64,000 nucleotides of DNA, taken from the NCBI RefSeq assembly GCF_010730355.1, contig NZ_AP022576.1:5828001-5892000 (forward strand), read 5' to 3'. The stretch's first letter is position 1; each line of letters begins with the position of its first letter. This DNA is from Mycobacterium florentinum. GTDB taxonomy: Bacteria; Actinomycetota; Actinomycetes; Mycobacteriales; Mycobacteriaceae. Made by a program: the position numbers and the translations under genes. Positions 42,049 through 49,267 of this stretch are shown here, in pieces. The notes under the pieces were generated by a model. That model had not been told where the DNA came from. It made no database searches and saw nothing but the letters and a program-made list of their open reading frames with translations.

Positions 42049-42864
42049 ATGAGCGAATTGACAATGGATCAGCGGGATGTGACGCGTGACGGCGGCAGGC
42101 CGTACATTCCCGTCGGCGATGAAGTCGATGTGTTCAACGCCGCCTGGCGTTCTGGGCTTCCGGTCATGTTGAAGGGGCCGACGGGTTGTGGCAAGACACG
42201 GCTGGTCGAGCACATGGCCGACCAGTTCGGGGTGCCGCTGTTCACCGTGTGTTGTCACGAGGACATGACATCGTCAGATCTACTGGGCCGGTTCGTGCTT
42301 CGGGATTCGCAAACTGAGTGGGTGGACGGACCCCTGACGCGAGCGGTGCGCCAGGGCGGCATCTGTTACCTCGACGAAGTCGTCGAGGCCCGGCAGGACG
42401 CGATCGTCGCGGTGCATTCGCTCGCCGATCACCGCCGCGAACTGAACATCGAAAGACTCGGTGGGCTCAAGCTACAAGCGGCAGAAGGCTTTCAGCTGGT
42501 GGTGTCGTACAACCCGGGTTATCAAAGCGTTCTCAAGGACCTGAAGATGTCGACGCGCCAGCGCCTGGTCGGCATCGATCTCGGATTCCCGCCGCCGGAG
42601 ATCGAGAAGAAGATCTTGCAACAGGAGAGCGGCCTTGACTCCGACGTGCTCGACGACATCATCCGGCTCGGTCAGGCAATTCGGCGCCTCGATGACGCCG
42701 CGCTGCGCGAAACCGCCTCCACCCGCGCGCTCGTCGCGACCGCCACCCTCGTGCGTGCCGGTTTGCGGCCACGCGCTGCAGCGGTGTCCGCGATCGCAAG
42801 CCCGCTGACCGACGACGCGGAAACGTGCGACCGGTTGACCGTGCTGATCGATTCGTACTTCTGA
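42049..42864 (+). CDS. NorQ/CbbQ/MoxR-type AAA ATPase
   Basis: This protein of 271 residues is a AAA+ ATPase. Walker A is GPTGCGKTRL near residue 41, Walker B is GICYLDEVVEA near residue 104, and a sensor-like region is VVSYNPGYQSVLKDLKMSTR. The layout fits the CbbQ/NirQ/NorQ group. ATG 42049 is used, with GAGG upstream, although a GTG at 42043 is possible. With the VWA protein it should form a hexameric chaperone that activates a metalloprotein. The nearest candidates are the NorE/subunit IV-like proteins at 24570-25444 or the AveC-like membrane protein of the same operon; this is inference. Confidence 0.88.
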   Translation: MSELTMDQRDVTRDGGRPYIPVGDEVDVFNAAWRSGLPVMLKGPTGCGKTRLVEHMADQFGVPLFTVCCHEDMTSSDLLGRFVLRDSQTEWVDGPLTRAVRQGGICYLDEVVEARQDAIVAVHSLADHRRELNIERLGGLKLQAAEGFQLVVSYNPGYQSVLKDLKMSTRQRLVGIDLGFPPPEIEKKILQQESGLDSDVLDDIIRLGQAIRRLDDAALRETASTRALVATATLVRAGLRPRAAAVSAIASPLTDDAETCDRLTVLIDSYF

Positions 42865-42948
42865 GCACCCCCTCGGCGCCCGAGCGTGGGCGCTGAGCAC
42901 GGTAAATGTCACTAATTCGTTCCTGGGCCCCACGCTCGCGGACTCGAA

Positions 42949-42984
42949 TCTGATTTATAAATCATTCTTGAGTACATAATCAGT
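42949..42984. promoter_or_regulatory. Abutting TGAT-N6-ATCA operators before the 43003 AveC operon
   Basis: The first 18-mer (42949-42966) contains the perfect palindrome TGATTTATAAATCA. The second (42967-42984) is a degenerate copy (CTTGAG-N6-ATCAGT). They touch each other, as the pair at 53126-53161 does. The pair ends 18 bases before the ATG, so a bound repressor would block transcription. The TetR at 52471-53097 is the likely binder. Confidence 0.6.
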
Positions 42985-43002
42985 CAGCGGTACGGTGAAG
43001 CG

Positions 43003-44085
43003 ATGACCTCTGACATCCGCACAGCGACCGTGGGTGAGGGCATGGATGCCGGCCGACGGCCGTCGCGCGCGGATGACCAGGCGCTGCGCTCCTGGCGCCC
43101 GGTGAGCGCATGGGCGGCGGCCGGGGCGGTGCTGCTGATCTTCGAAGTGGCGGTGCTCGCGCGGTGGGTTCTCGGCCCCAACTTCAAATCCACCCCGCCC
43201 GGTCCCGATCAAATCTCATCGGGTCACCAGGTCCTTTTCGTCGCGCTTCAAATCGCGGTGCCGCTTGCCGCGGTTGTGGCCCTGTACTTTTGGGTCTTCC
43301 GGCCTTGGCGCAGGGAAGGACGTCTGACCACCGACGGCATGCTCACGCTGAGCGCCGGCATGGTGTTCTTCTGGGACATGTCGATGAACTACACGTCGGT
43401 ATCCCTGTTGTACAACTCGCATCTGGTCAACCGTGGTGCCTGGGCAAACGGATCTTGGCCGGGATGGGTCAGCCCGGACGCCAACCGTCTGCCGGAATCG
43501 CTGTTCATCACCATCCCCGGCTACGTAGCGCTGGTGTTCTCGCAGGTCATGTTCGTGCTGTGGATGCTGCGCAAGATCAAGGCGCGCTGGCCGAAGTTCC
43601 GCCCCGCCGCGTCGGTCGCGTTCATCTTCGTCGGCCTGGTTGTGGTGGACACGATCATCGAGTCGATGCTGTTGCGCACCGAAATCTATGCCTACCCCGG
43701 GGCGATTCGGGCCATCACGCTCTTCGCCGGCCATACCTACCAGGTGCCCCTGTCGGAGACCGTGCTGTTCGGCGGCATCGCACTCGGCGCGATCGCTTGT
43801 CTGAGCCACTTCCGCGACGACCGGGGCCAAACCGTCGTGGAGCGCGGCCTCGACAAGATTCGGGTGGGCCCGAAGTCCAAACAGCTGATCAAGTTCCTCG
43901 CCATCTTCGGCGCCGTGCACCTGTCCTTCCTCGTGCTGTATATGGTTCCGCAGCAATGGTTTGCGGTGCATTCCGGTCCGTTCCCAGCCGATTACAAGTC
44001 CTACATGATCAACGACATGTGCGCCTCGGGCAGTGACGGGAAAACCTGTCCCGGACCCGGCGTACCCATGCCGAGGCAGCCGTGA
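43003..44085 (+). CDS. AveC/spirocyclase-like seven-TM protein, copy 2
   Basis: This protein of 360 residues has about seven hydrophobic segments. The N-terminal part has WRPVSAWAAAGAVLLIFEVAV, then LGPNFKSTPPGPDQ, and TM5 is followed by VDTIIESMLLRTEIYAYPGA with FAGHTYQVPLSE. The end has CASGSDGKTCPGPGVPMPR. Compared with copy 1, the helix motif LEGVMFMPLGVWEYPGG has changed to ESMLLRTEIYAYPGA, as in copy 3, so copies 2 and 3 are the closest pair. It starts at ATG 43003 with GGTGAAG upstream. Its stop overlaps the GTG of copy 3. Confidence 0.75.
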   Translation: MTSDIRTATVGEGMDAGRRPSRADDQALRSWRPVSAWAAAGAVLLIFEVAVLARWVLGPNFKSTPPGPDQISSGHQVLFVALQIAVPLAAVVALYFWVFRPWRREGRLTTDGMLTLSAGMVFFWDMSMNYTSVSLLYNSHLVNRGAWANGSWPGWVSPDANRLPESLFITIPGYVALVFSQVMFVLWMLRKIKARWPKFRPAASVAFIFVGLVVVDTIIESMLLRTEIYAYPGAIRAITLFAGHTYQVPLSETVLFGGIALGAIACLSHFRDDRGQTVVERGLDKIRVGPKSKQLIKFLAIFGAVHLSFLVLYMVPQQWFAVHSGPFPADYKSYMINDMCASGSDGKTCPGPGVPMPRQP

Positions 44086-45167
44086 CGACCCTGGACCGCG
44101 CTTCGTCGGTCGATCGCCAAGTCGCCCAACGCAATACGGCGACACTGTGGGTCATCCACGGGGGTCTGTGGTTTGCCCTTATCTGCTATTGCTGGACCGC
44201 TTGGGTCGTGAGCGGCGACTTCAAGACGAACACCCTCGGCCGCGGTCAGGAGCCCGGCTGGTATGTGGGCTTGATGCGCGGCTGGGAAGTCTTCGCGCTC
44301 GTCGTCACCGTTGCCATCGTGTGGGTCTTCATGATCCGGCCCAAACTCCGCGACGGCCGCTTGTCGTTTGACGGATTGTTCGTCCTCGGATGCGGTTTGA
44401 TGTTCTTCCAAGAACCGTGGATCAACTGGACGAGTTACCAATTCCTTTACAGCACAACCTCAATCAACTTCGGCAGTTGGCTGGACCACATCCCCGGGTG
44501 GAGCTCGCCGAACGCCGCGCTGATACCCGTCTCGATGTGGGCGGGCACCGCATATTTCTGGCTGGTCGCGATCCCCGCGATGGCCGGCTCACGACTCATG
44601 GGCTGGTTGACCCGGCGCAAACCCGGCATCAGCAAGCTGCGCCTGATTTTGCTGACATACCTGGCGTTCTGCGTCTTCGATCTGGTGCTGGAAAGCTTCA
44701 TCACCAGAACCAATCTGTTCAGCTACGCAAGTGTGATCCCGCAGCTGAGCCTTTTCGCCGGAACCGATCACCAGTTCCCGCTGTACGAAACCGTAAGCTG
44801 GGCCGGCACCTATGTGTTCTTGTCCAGCGTTCACTTCTTCCGTGACGACCACGGCCGGTCGCTGCCCGAACGGGGAATCGACACCTTCAGATTCGGTGGT
44901 AGCCGGCTGAAGACCTTCTTTCGCTTTCTTGCGATCGTCGGCATGTGTCAGTTGTCAATCCTGTTGACCTACAACATCCCTTACCAGCTTTATGCCTTGC
45001 ATTCGGAGATGTCGAGTGTGTATCTGAAGCAGCCGTGGCGGCTGGGCGGCGTGTGCGGCCCGAACACCAGCTTCGATTGCCCGGGTCCGGGCGTTCCCAT
45101 CCCTCGCCGCGACAGCACGACCAACCGGGTGGATCTGAGCCCCTCGATCACCGGGCCGAGGAGATGA
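44082..45167 (+). CDS. AveC/spirocyclase-like seven-TM protein, copy 3
   Basis: This protein of 361 residues starts at GTG 44082, overlapping the stop of copy 2. It shares the layout of copy 2: a first TM around LWFALICYCWTAW, FKTNTLGRGQEPGWY, NFGSWLDHIPGWSSP, then FDLVLESFITRTNLFSY and FAGTDHQFPLYE, and at the end CGPNTSFDCPGPGVPIPRR. The tandem copies may form a heterodimer or act on successive intermediates. The YYGxQP membrane gene follows 4 bases after its stop. Confidence 0.75.
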   Translation: MTTLDRASSVDRQVAQRNTATLWVIHGGLWFALICYCWTAWVVSGDFKTNTLGRGQEPGWYVGLMRGWEVFALVVTVAIVWVFMIRPKLRDGRLSFDGLFVLGCGLMFFQEPWINWTSYQFLYSTTSINFGSWLDHIPGWSSPNAALIPVSMWAGTAYFWLVAIPAMAGSRLMGWLTRRKPGISKLRLILLTYLAFCVFDLVLESFITRTNLFSYASVIPQLSLFAGTDHQFPLYETVSWAGTYVFLSSVHFFRDDHGRSLPERGIDTFRFGGSRLKTFFRFLAIVGMCQLSILLTYNIPYQLYALHSEMSSVYLKQPWRLGGVCGPNTSFDCPGPGVPIPRRDSTTNRVDLSPSITGPRR

Positions 45168-45171
45168 AGTC

Positions 45172-45951
45172 ATGCTCACACCGCAACCCCCGCTCGATAT
45201 GATCGTCGACAAAACCGCCGAGTTGGGCATCACCGTTTTCCTGGCCGGCATCGTCAGCGTTGCGCTGGTTCTGTCGTTGATCGTTTGGTTTAGAACCGGT
45301 CGACCCTTGGTTCTGCTGCTGATGATTTCCGGCGGCGCCATCATGATTTTTGAGCCGATGGTCGATACGGTGGGTGCCTGTTGGTTCCCTTCGAATTCGT
45401 GGACGGCCTTTACCGCCTGGGGCAGACCCTTGCCGGTCTGGTTGTGCCTGGCCTACTTCTTCTATTTCGGCATCGCGACCTCTGCAATCTGGAATGGCTT
45501 GCGTAAAGGCCTGACACGGCAGCAGATCTGGCTCGTTTTTTGCGCGGCGATGCTGGGAGACCTGGTGTTCGAAACCGTCTTGCTGACGATGAATCCCTAT
45601 GTCTATTACGGGTATCAGCCCTTGCTACTCGGCAAGTTTCCACTCTGGTGGATGGCGGTCAACGCCGCCATCCCGCTGGTCCTGGCGGCGCTGATCTACC
45701 AGTTCGATTCCTACTTCCGCGGTTGGCGAACAGTGGCGGTTATTCCCTTGGCGCTGACCACCAGTGCCGCGGTCAATGCTGCTGCGGGCTGGCCGTCGTG
45801 GCTGGTCATCAACACAAACGTGGGCTGGGTACTGACACAGGTGGGCGGATTGGCCACCTTCGCTGCGGCTGGTGCAGTAGTCAAACTGGTGGCCGCTGTG
45901 GTCGCCCATCCGCACCCGGCCCATGAAGCGTTGCCGGCCCCGACCCGATGA
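45172..45951 (+). CDS. Multi-pass membrane protein, YYGxQP family, copy 2
   Basis: This membrane protein of 259 residues has about seven hydrophobic segments. It carries the pattern of the protein at 22689: FEPMVDTVGACWFP after TM2, AMLGDLVFETVLLTMNPYVY, YYGYQPLLLGKFPLWW, then a TM ending in AAAGWPSW. It lacks the long basic C-terminal tail of copy 1. It ends the AveC-like 2/3 operon controlled by the 42949 operators. The gene converges with the six-TM gene at 46015, leaving a 63-base gap. I do not know its activity. Confidence 0.7.
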   Translation: MLTPQPPLDMIVDKTAELGITVFLAGIVSVALVLSLIVWFRTGRPLVLLLMISGGAIMIFEPMVDTVGACWFPSNSWTAFTAWGRPLPVWLCLAYFFYFGIATSAIWNGLRKGLTRQQIWLVFCAAMLGDLVFETVLLTMNPYVYYGYQPLLLGKFPLWWMAVNAAIPLVLAALIYQFDSYFRGWRTVAVIPLALTTSAAVNAAAGWPSWLVINTNVGWVLTQVGGLATFAAAGAVVKLVAAVVAHPHPAHEALPAPTR

Positions 45952-46014
45952 CCCGATCGGCAGACCGTGCCGACCAACCGATGCGTGAGTGACTCTGCGC
46001 GCTTAGGAGTCTGA

Positions 46015-46758
46015 CTACCCCGCGGTGGCGACGGCGTCCAGGCTCTCGACGGCGTGGCCGGGATTGCGGGTGGCCCGCAGCACCGCGGCGCGCATCAAGT
46101 AGAACGTCACCAGGAACCAGGCGCCGAACAACACCACCGGGATCCACAGTCCGAACAGCCCGTTCCAGGACCACGGCCCGGAATGGAAGAAGAACAACAG
46201 CTGGTCGGGGATGATCAGCATGACCACCATGAAGTTGAAATAGCCTGCCCAGCGCGGGAATACCGGATCGGGGCTCTTGTCGATGAAGGCCGCGAGGGCG
46301 ATCGAAACGGGCATCGCGGCGAACATCGATACCCCGCCGATGAATTGCAGCCACGCCATGTCGTTGAAAATGTAGGTGAGGTCGGCCGCGCGCTCCGGAC
46401 GGTAGGCGGCGACCAGCCACCACACAGCCGGGTAGAACGTCAGCACCATATTCCCGCAGCCGCCGATGAGCACGCCGTAGGTAAGCACACCCGGCCCGCC
46501 CTCGATCTTGGACAGAAACTGTCCGATGGCGGCGGCGAAGAAGATGAACACACCGGCGGACCACATCACCAGCACCATGCCGATCCGGATGCCGTTGGTG
46601 TTGCCCTGGAAGATCTGCGCAATTTCGCCGGCAGTGCGCGACGGCGCAACTGGTGGCAGGAAGCCGGCGAAGGCACCCCAACCAACGAAGAGCAGGATCA
46701 AGTATCCGGGGCCGCACCAGGCGCCGAATATTCGAAGTTTGGCTTGAATCGGGGTCAT
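46015..46758 (-). CDS. Six-TM PPPxP-family membrane protein, copy 5
   Basis: This protein of 247 residues has six hydrophobic segments. Marks are FGAWCGPGYLIL, GFLPPVAPSRTAGEIAQIF, SKIEGGPGVLTYG, AYRPERAADLTYIFNDMAW, VFPRWAGYFNFMVV and GPWSWNGLFGLW. A GAGGAG ribosome site precedes ATG 46758. It has its own promoter region of 120 bases, with a perfect TGAACGTACGTTCA palindrome 28 bases upstream. It is the third and last gene of a minus-strand six-TM cluster. Confidence 0.75.
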   Translation of the reverse strand: MTPIQAKLRIFGAWCGPGYLILLFVGWGAFAGFLPPVAPSRTAGEIAQIFQGNTNGIRIGMVLVMWSAGVFIFFAAAIGQFLSKIEGGPGVLTYGVLIGGCGNMVLTFYPAVWWLVAAYRPERAADLTYIFNDMAWLQFIGGVSMFAAMPVSIALAAFIDKSPDPVFPRWAGYFNFMVVMLIIPDQLLFFFHSGPWSWNGLFGLWIPVVLFGAWFLVTFYLMRAAVLRATRNPGHAVESLDAVATAG

Positions 46759-46786
46759 GCGATCTCCTCAGCGAGCGCAGCGACTA

Positions 46787-46800
46787 TGAACGTACGTTCA
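46787..46800. promoter_or_regulatory. Perfect 14-bp palindrome TGAACGTACGTTCA
   Basis: This symmetric site lies 28 bases upstream of the ATG of six-TM copy 5. It looks like a TetR-type operator. No regulator gene is adjacent; the nearest is the TetR at 48441. Confidence 0.5.
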
Positions 46801-46878
46801 CGTTATCGCAGTAAAGCCCGCTGAAAAAGATGTTCGGCCTTATCCGTGCAGTGCGACCGCTGCGGGCTGAACCTGTTC

Positions 46879-47559
46879 CTACAACCCGATCGCGCGAAAT
46901 ATCAGGACCGCCATTACGACTATCCACGCGAAGAACGTCAGCACCGGTGACCAAAAGGCCAGCAAGCCGTTCCATGCAAACGGACCCGAGCGGGTGAGGA
47001 ATGCGATCGCACCCGCCTCGAACATCAGCGCCGTCCACGCGGTGTAGTACCCGAACCACCGCGGAAACGGAGTGTGCACAACGGTATTGGGTATCAACGC
47101 GACGGCGGCGATCGCAACCCACATGAAGATGTAGTACTGATCGGTCGTGACGAACGTCAGCATCGCGAGTTCGTGCATGATGGCGGTGATCTCGGGGGCC
47201 CGCGTCGGGGTGAAGGCGGCGACACCCCAGAAAATCGGGGGCAGCACCAGGGGCACCGACATCAATGTGCCGCCGGCGAAGGCGAGAGCCGCCCATACCG
47301 GTCTACCCGTTTCGTGCCGGGCAATCTGAACTGCCACCACCACCGTGATGGGCACCATGAAGCCACCCGTCCAACTGCAGATGGTGGCGCCGATTTTGAT
47401 CGAGGAGCCGTGTTGGACGTAGAAGCGGGCAATTTCGTCTGCCGACCACTTCGCGGTGGGCGGCGGCATCATATGAAAAAGCCGCCACCACACCAGCCCG
47501 TAGGCGAGGGTGAAGGTGAGGCCCCACCACATCAGAATTCGCTGTGCGCGGGTGCTCAT
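46879..47559 (-). CDS. Six-TM PPPxP-family membrane protein, copy 6 (divergent)
   Basis: This protein of 226 residues is the most divergent of the eight. The N-terminus has RILMWWGLTFTLAYGLVWW and a HMMPPPTAKWSADEIARFY turn. The rest keeps the order PTRAPEITAIMHELAMLTF, PFPRWFGYYTAW and GPFAWNGLLAFWSP. It starts at ATG 47559, overlapping the stop of copy 7 (ATGA). The longer open frame upstream passes through copy 7 in another frame and is not coding. Confidence 0.72.
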   Translation of the reverse strand: MSTRAQRILMWWGLTFTLAYGLVWWRLFHMMPPPTAKWSADEIARFYVQHGSSIKIGATICSWTGGFMVPITVVVAVQIARHETGRPVWAALAFAGGTLMSVPLVLPPIFWGVAAFTPTRAPEITAIMHELAMLTFVTTDQYYIFMWVAIAAVALIPNTVVHTPFPRWFGYYTAWTALMFEAGAIAFLTRSGPFAWNGLLAFWSPVLTFFAWIVVMAVLIFRAIGL

Positions 47560-48290
47560 GCGGGTGCGCCGGCCGTCGCGGCCGTAGCGGATTCTTCGGT
47601 GAACGCACGTTCTTGCTCGCTGATCGCGCGCAACAGCATCGCCGTGATCAGGCACAACCAGACGGTGAACACCACGACCGGGATCCAAAACGCCAGCAGG
47701 CCATTCCACGCCAGCGGTCCGCTCTTGAAGTACGGAATCAGCACGCCGGGCAGATAGATGATCTGCGCCCACAAGTTGAACCACCCCAACCAGCGTGGCA
47801 ACACGGGCCGTTCGGATTTGTCGCTGAGGATCGCGATGGTGATCGCCATGCCTTGGACGAAGATAGTGCAGACCGGCCCGATGAAAAGCATCCAGGCCAT
47901 GTCGTTGAAGCGGTGGGTGATCTCGATGTTTTCCAGCGGGCGGAAAGCCGCCGCCTGCCACATCATCACCGGTGCAACGAAGATGAGCACGAAAACGGAG
48001 CCCATACCGAGCTGGGTATAGGCCATGGGTGAGTATCGGCCTTCAATGCGCTTGAGCTGCACGCTGATCGCGGCTGCCCACGGGCAGTAGATCGCACCAC
48101 CGAATCCGACGATGATCAGACCGGCGCGGATCCGGTTGCCGTGTTCGGCGAACATGGTGGCGATCTGGTGGGCATCCATGCTCGGCGCCGGCGGCGGGAT
48201 GAATCCGGCGAGAAAGAAGAAGCCGACTACCCAGGTAACCGCACACGCCGGTCCGGCCCACGCGCAGATGCGCTGACTGCGAGCATTCAT
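47556..48290 (-). CDS. Six-TM PPPxP-family membrane protein, copy 7
   Basis: This protein of 244 residues is a typical member: ICAWAGPACAVTWVVGFFFLAG, FIPPPAPSMDAHQIATMF, LKRIEGRYSPMAYTQLG, AFRPLENIEITHRFNDMAWMLF, VLPRWLGWFNLWAQ and GPLAWNGLLAFW. The PPPAPS block is the cleanest version in the window and helps identify the remnant at 52339. It starts at ATG 48290 and is coupled to copy 6. A near-palindrome TGACGCGACGTGTCA lies 40 bases upstream. Confidence 0.75.
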   Translation of the reverse strand: MNARSQRICAWAGPACAVTWVVGFFFLAGFIPPPAPSMDAHQIATMFAEHGNRIRAGLIIVGFGGAIYCPWAAAISVQLKRIEGRYSPMAYTQLGMGSVFVLIFVAPVMMWQAAAFRPLENIEITHRFNDMAWMLFIGPVCTIFVQGMAITIAILSDKSERPVLPRWLGWFNLWAQIIYLPGVLIPYFKSGPLAWNGLLAFWIPVVVFTVWLCLITAMLLRAISEQERAFTEESATAATAGAPA

Positions 48291-48330
48291 TGCTGACTCC
48301 TCCGTCGGCTGGGGTCAGCCTATGAAAAAC

Positions 48331-48345
48331 TGACGCGACGTGTCA
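48331..48345. promoter_or_regulatory. Near-perfect palindrome TGACGCGACGTGTCA
   Basis: The 7-bp arms around a central A match at six of seven positions. It stands 40 bases ahead of six-TM copy 7 (ATG 48290) in a 150-base gap that also holds GGCTG-N4-CAGCC at about 48307-48320. It is a candidate operator. Confidence 0.4.
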
Positions 48346-48440
48346 ATAGCGTAGGTGTGTCAGTTTGGGCAGGTAGATGTCGTCGATCCGCCGAACCCGG
48401 TTGCCAGCAACGGGTATTGGGGAAGCTCGGTCCCCGGTGA

Positions 48441-49049
48441 TTACCTGCGGCGGGTCGGTTGGGAGCCGGGCAAGCCGGCCTCGAGCATGCCGAACGCCGT
48501 GTCGGCCAGATTGGCCACGTCGTCGCCGCTTTCGATCGCCGCATGCAGCACCGCGCGCAGCGCCGACGCCATCGCCGACGCGAGCACTTGAGTGCGCAGG
48601 TGAGTATTGGGGGTGTCGGGCAGGCCGATGGCGAAAAAGCCTTTGAGGATCTCTTCCCATTCGTGGGCGATTTCGAGGTAGCGCCGGCGCGGCACGGGTT
48701 CGGTGAACCACAGCCGCATGATCGTCACGCGCAGGTCCGGCTCGAAATTCTCGAAGAACTGCTCCAATTGCGCGGTGACCGCCACGCGCGCGACCGTCCA
48801 GCGATCACCCTTACGCGGCGCACTGTCCAGTGCAAGGCGTAATCCTTCGACGACTTCGGAGACGGCGGGGAACAGCACGTCCTCTTTGGTGCCGAAATAC
48901 CGGTTCAGCGTGCTGCGTGAACACATCGACGCGTGGGCGATTTCCTCCATGCCGACCGAGTCGTAGCCGTGCTGGGTGAACAGTTCCACCGCGGAGCGCA
49001 CAATTGTGGCGCGCAGCGCTGCTTTCTTTCGCTCCCGTAACGCGGTCAT
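48441..49049 (-). CDS. TetR-family transcriptional regulator
   Basis: This regulator has 202 residues. The DNA-binding region covers residues about 10-58 (ALRATIVRSAVELFTQHGYDS, then EIAHASMCSRSTLNRYFGTKE). The C-terminal domain has VTIMRLWFTEPVPRRRYLE. It is divergent from the flavoprotein at 49264, with an AACGATCGTT site in the shared gap. It is therefore my first choice as the regulator for the four-site AACGATCGTT set. Two TetR-controlled neighbourhoods meet here. Confidence 0.88.
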   Translation of the reverse strand: MTALRERKKAALRATIVRSAVELFTQHGYDSVGMEEIAHASMCSRSTLNRYFGTKEDVLFPAVSEVVEGLRLALDSAPRKGDRWTVARVAVTAQLEQFFENFEPDLRVTIMRLWFTEPVPRRRYLEIAHEWEEILKGFFAIGLPDTPNTHLRTQVLASAMASALRAVLHAAIESGDDVANLADTAFGMLEAGLPGSQPTRRR

Positions 49050-49171
49050 CGGGAGTCAGCATAAGCACAAAACTACGCAGGCAGTGGCGCGGCGTTTTGC
49101 GGTGGCGGGGTAGGACGCAGAGCGATCTGGAAACGATGTCACGAGCTGAGGCCCTGTGGTAGCTTGGCCGA

Positions 49172-49189
49172 TGATAACGATCGTTTACA
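49172..49189. promoter_or_regulatory. AACGATCGTT-type operator, site 2
   Basis: TGATAACGATCGTTTACA is nearly fully symmetric over 18 bp. It lies between the TetR at 48441-49049 and the flavoprotein operon, 9 bases before a possible leaderless start at 49199. It fits autoregulation by that TetR. Confidence 0.6.
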
Positions 49190-49198
49190 AGGTGGGCG

Positions 49199-49267
49199 AT
49201 GAGCCGGTGGAGTTGTGCGATGAAATCTAATAGCCAGCGAATCGGACGCCGGGGCGGCCGGTCATGA
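49199..49267 (+). CDS. Possible 22-residue leader peptide before the flavoprotein
   Basis: An ATG 9 bases after the operator opens a 22-codon frame (MSRWSCAMKSNSQRI and a basic end). Its TGA overlaps the flavoprotein ATG at 49264 (ATGA). It could be a leaderless small frame that couples translation to the main gene, as may also occur at 28327. Chance remains possible. Confidence 0.3.
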   Translation: MSRWSCAMKSNSQRIGRRGGRS

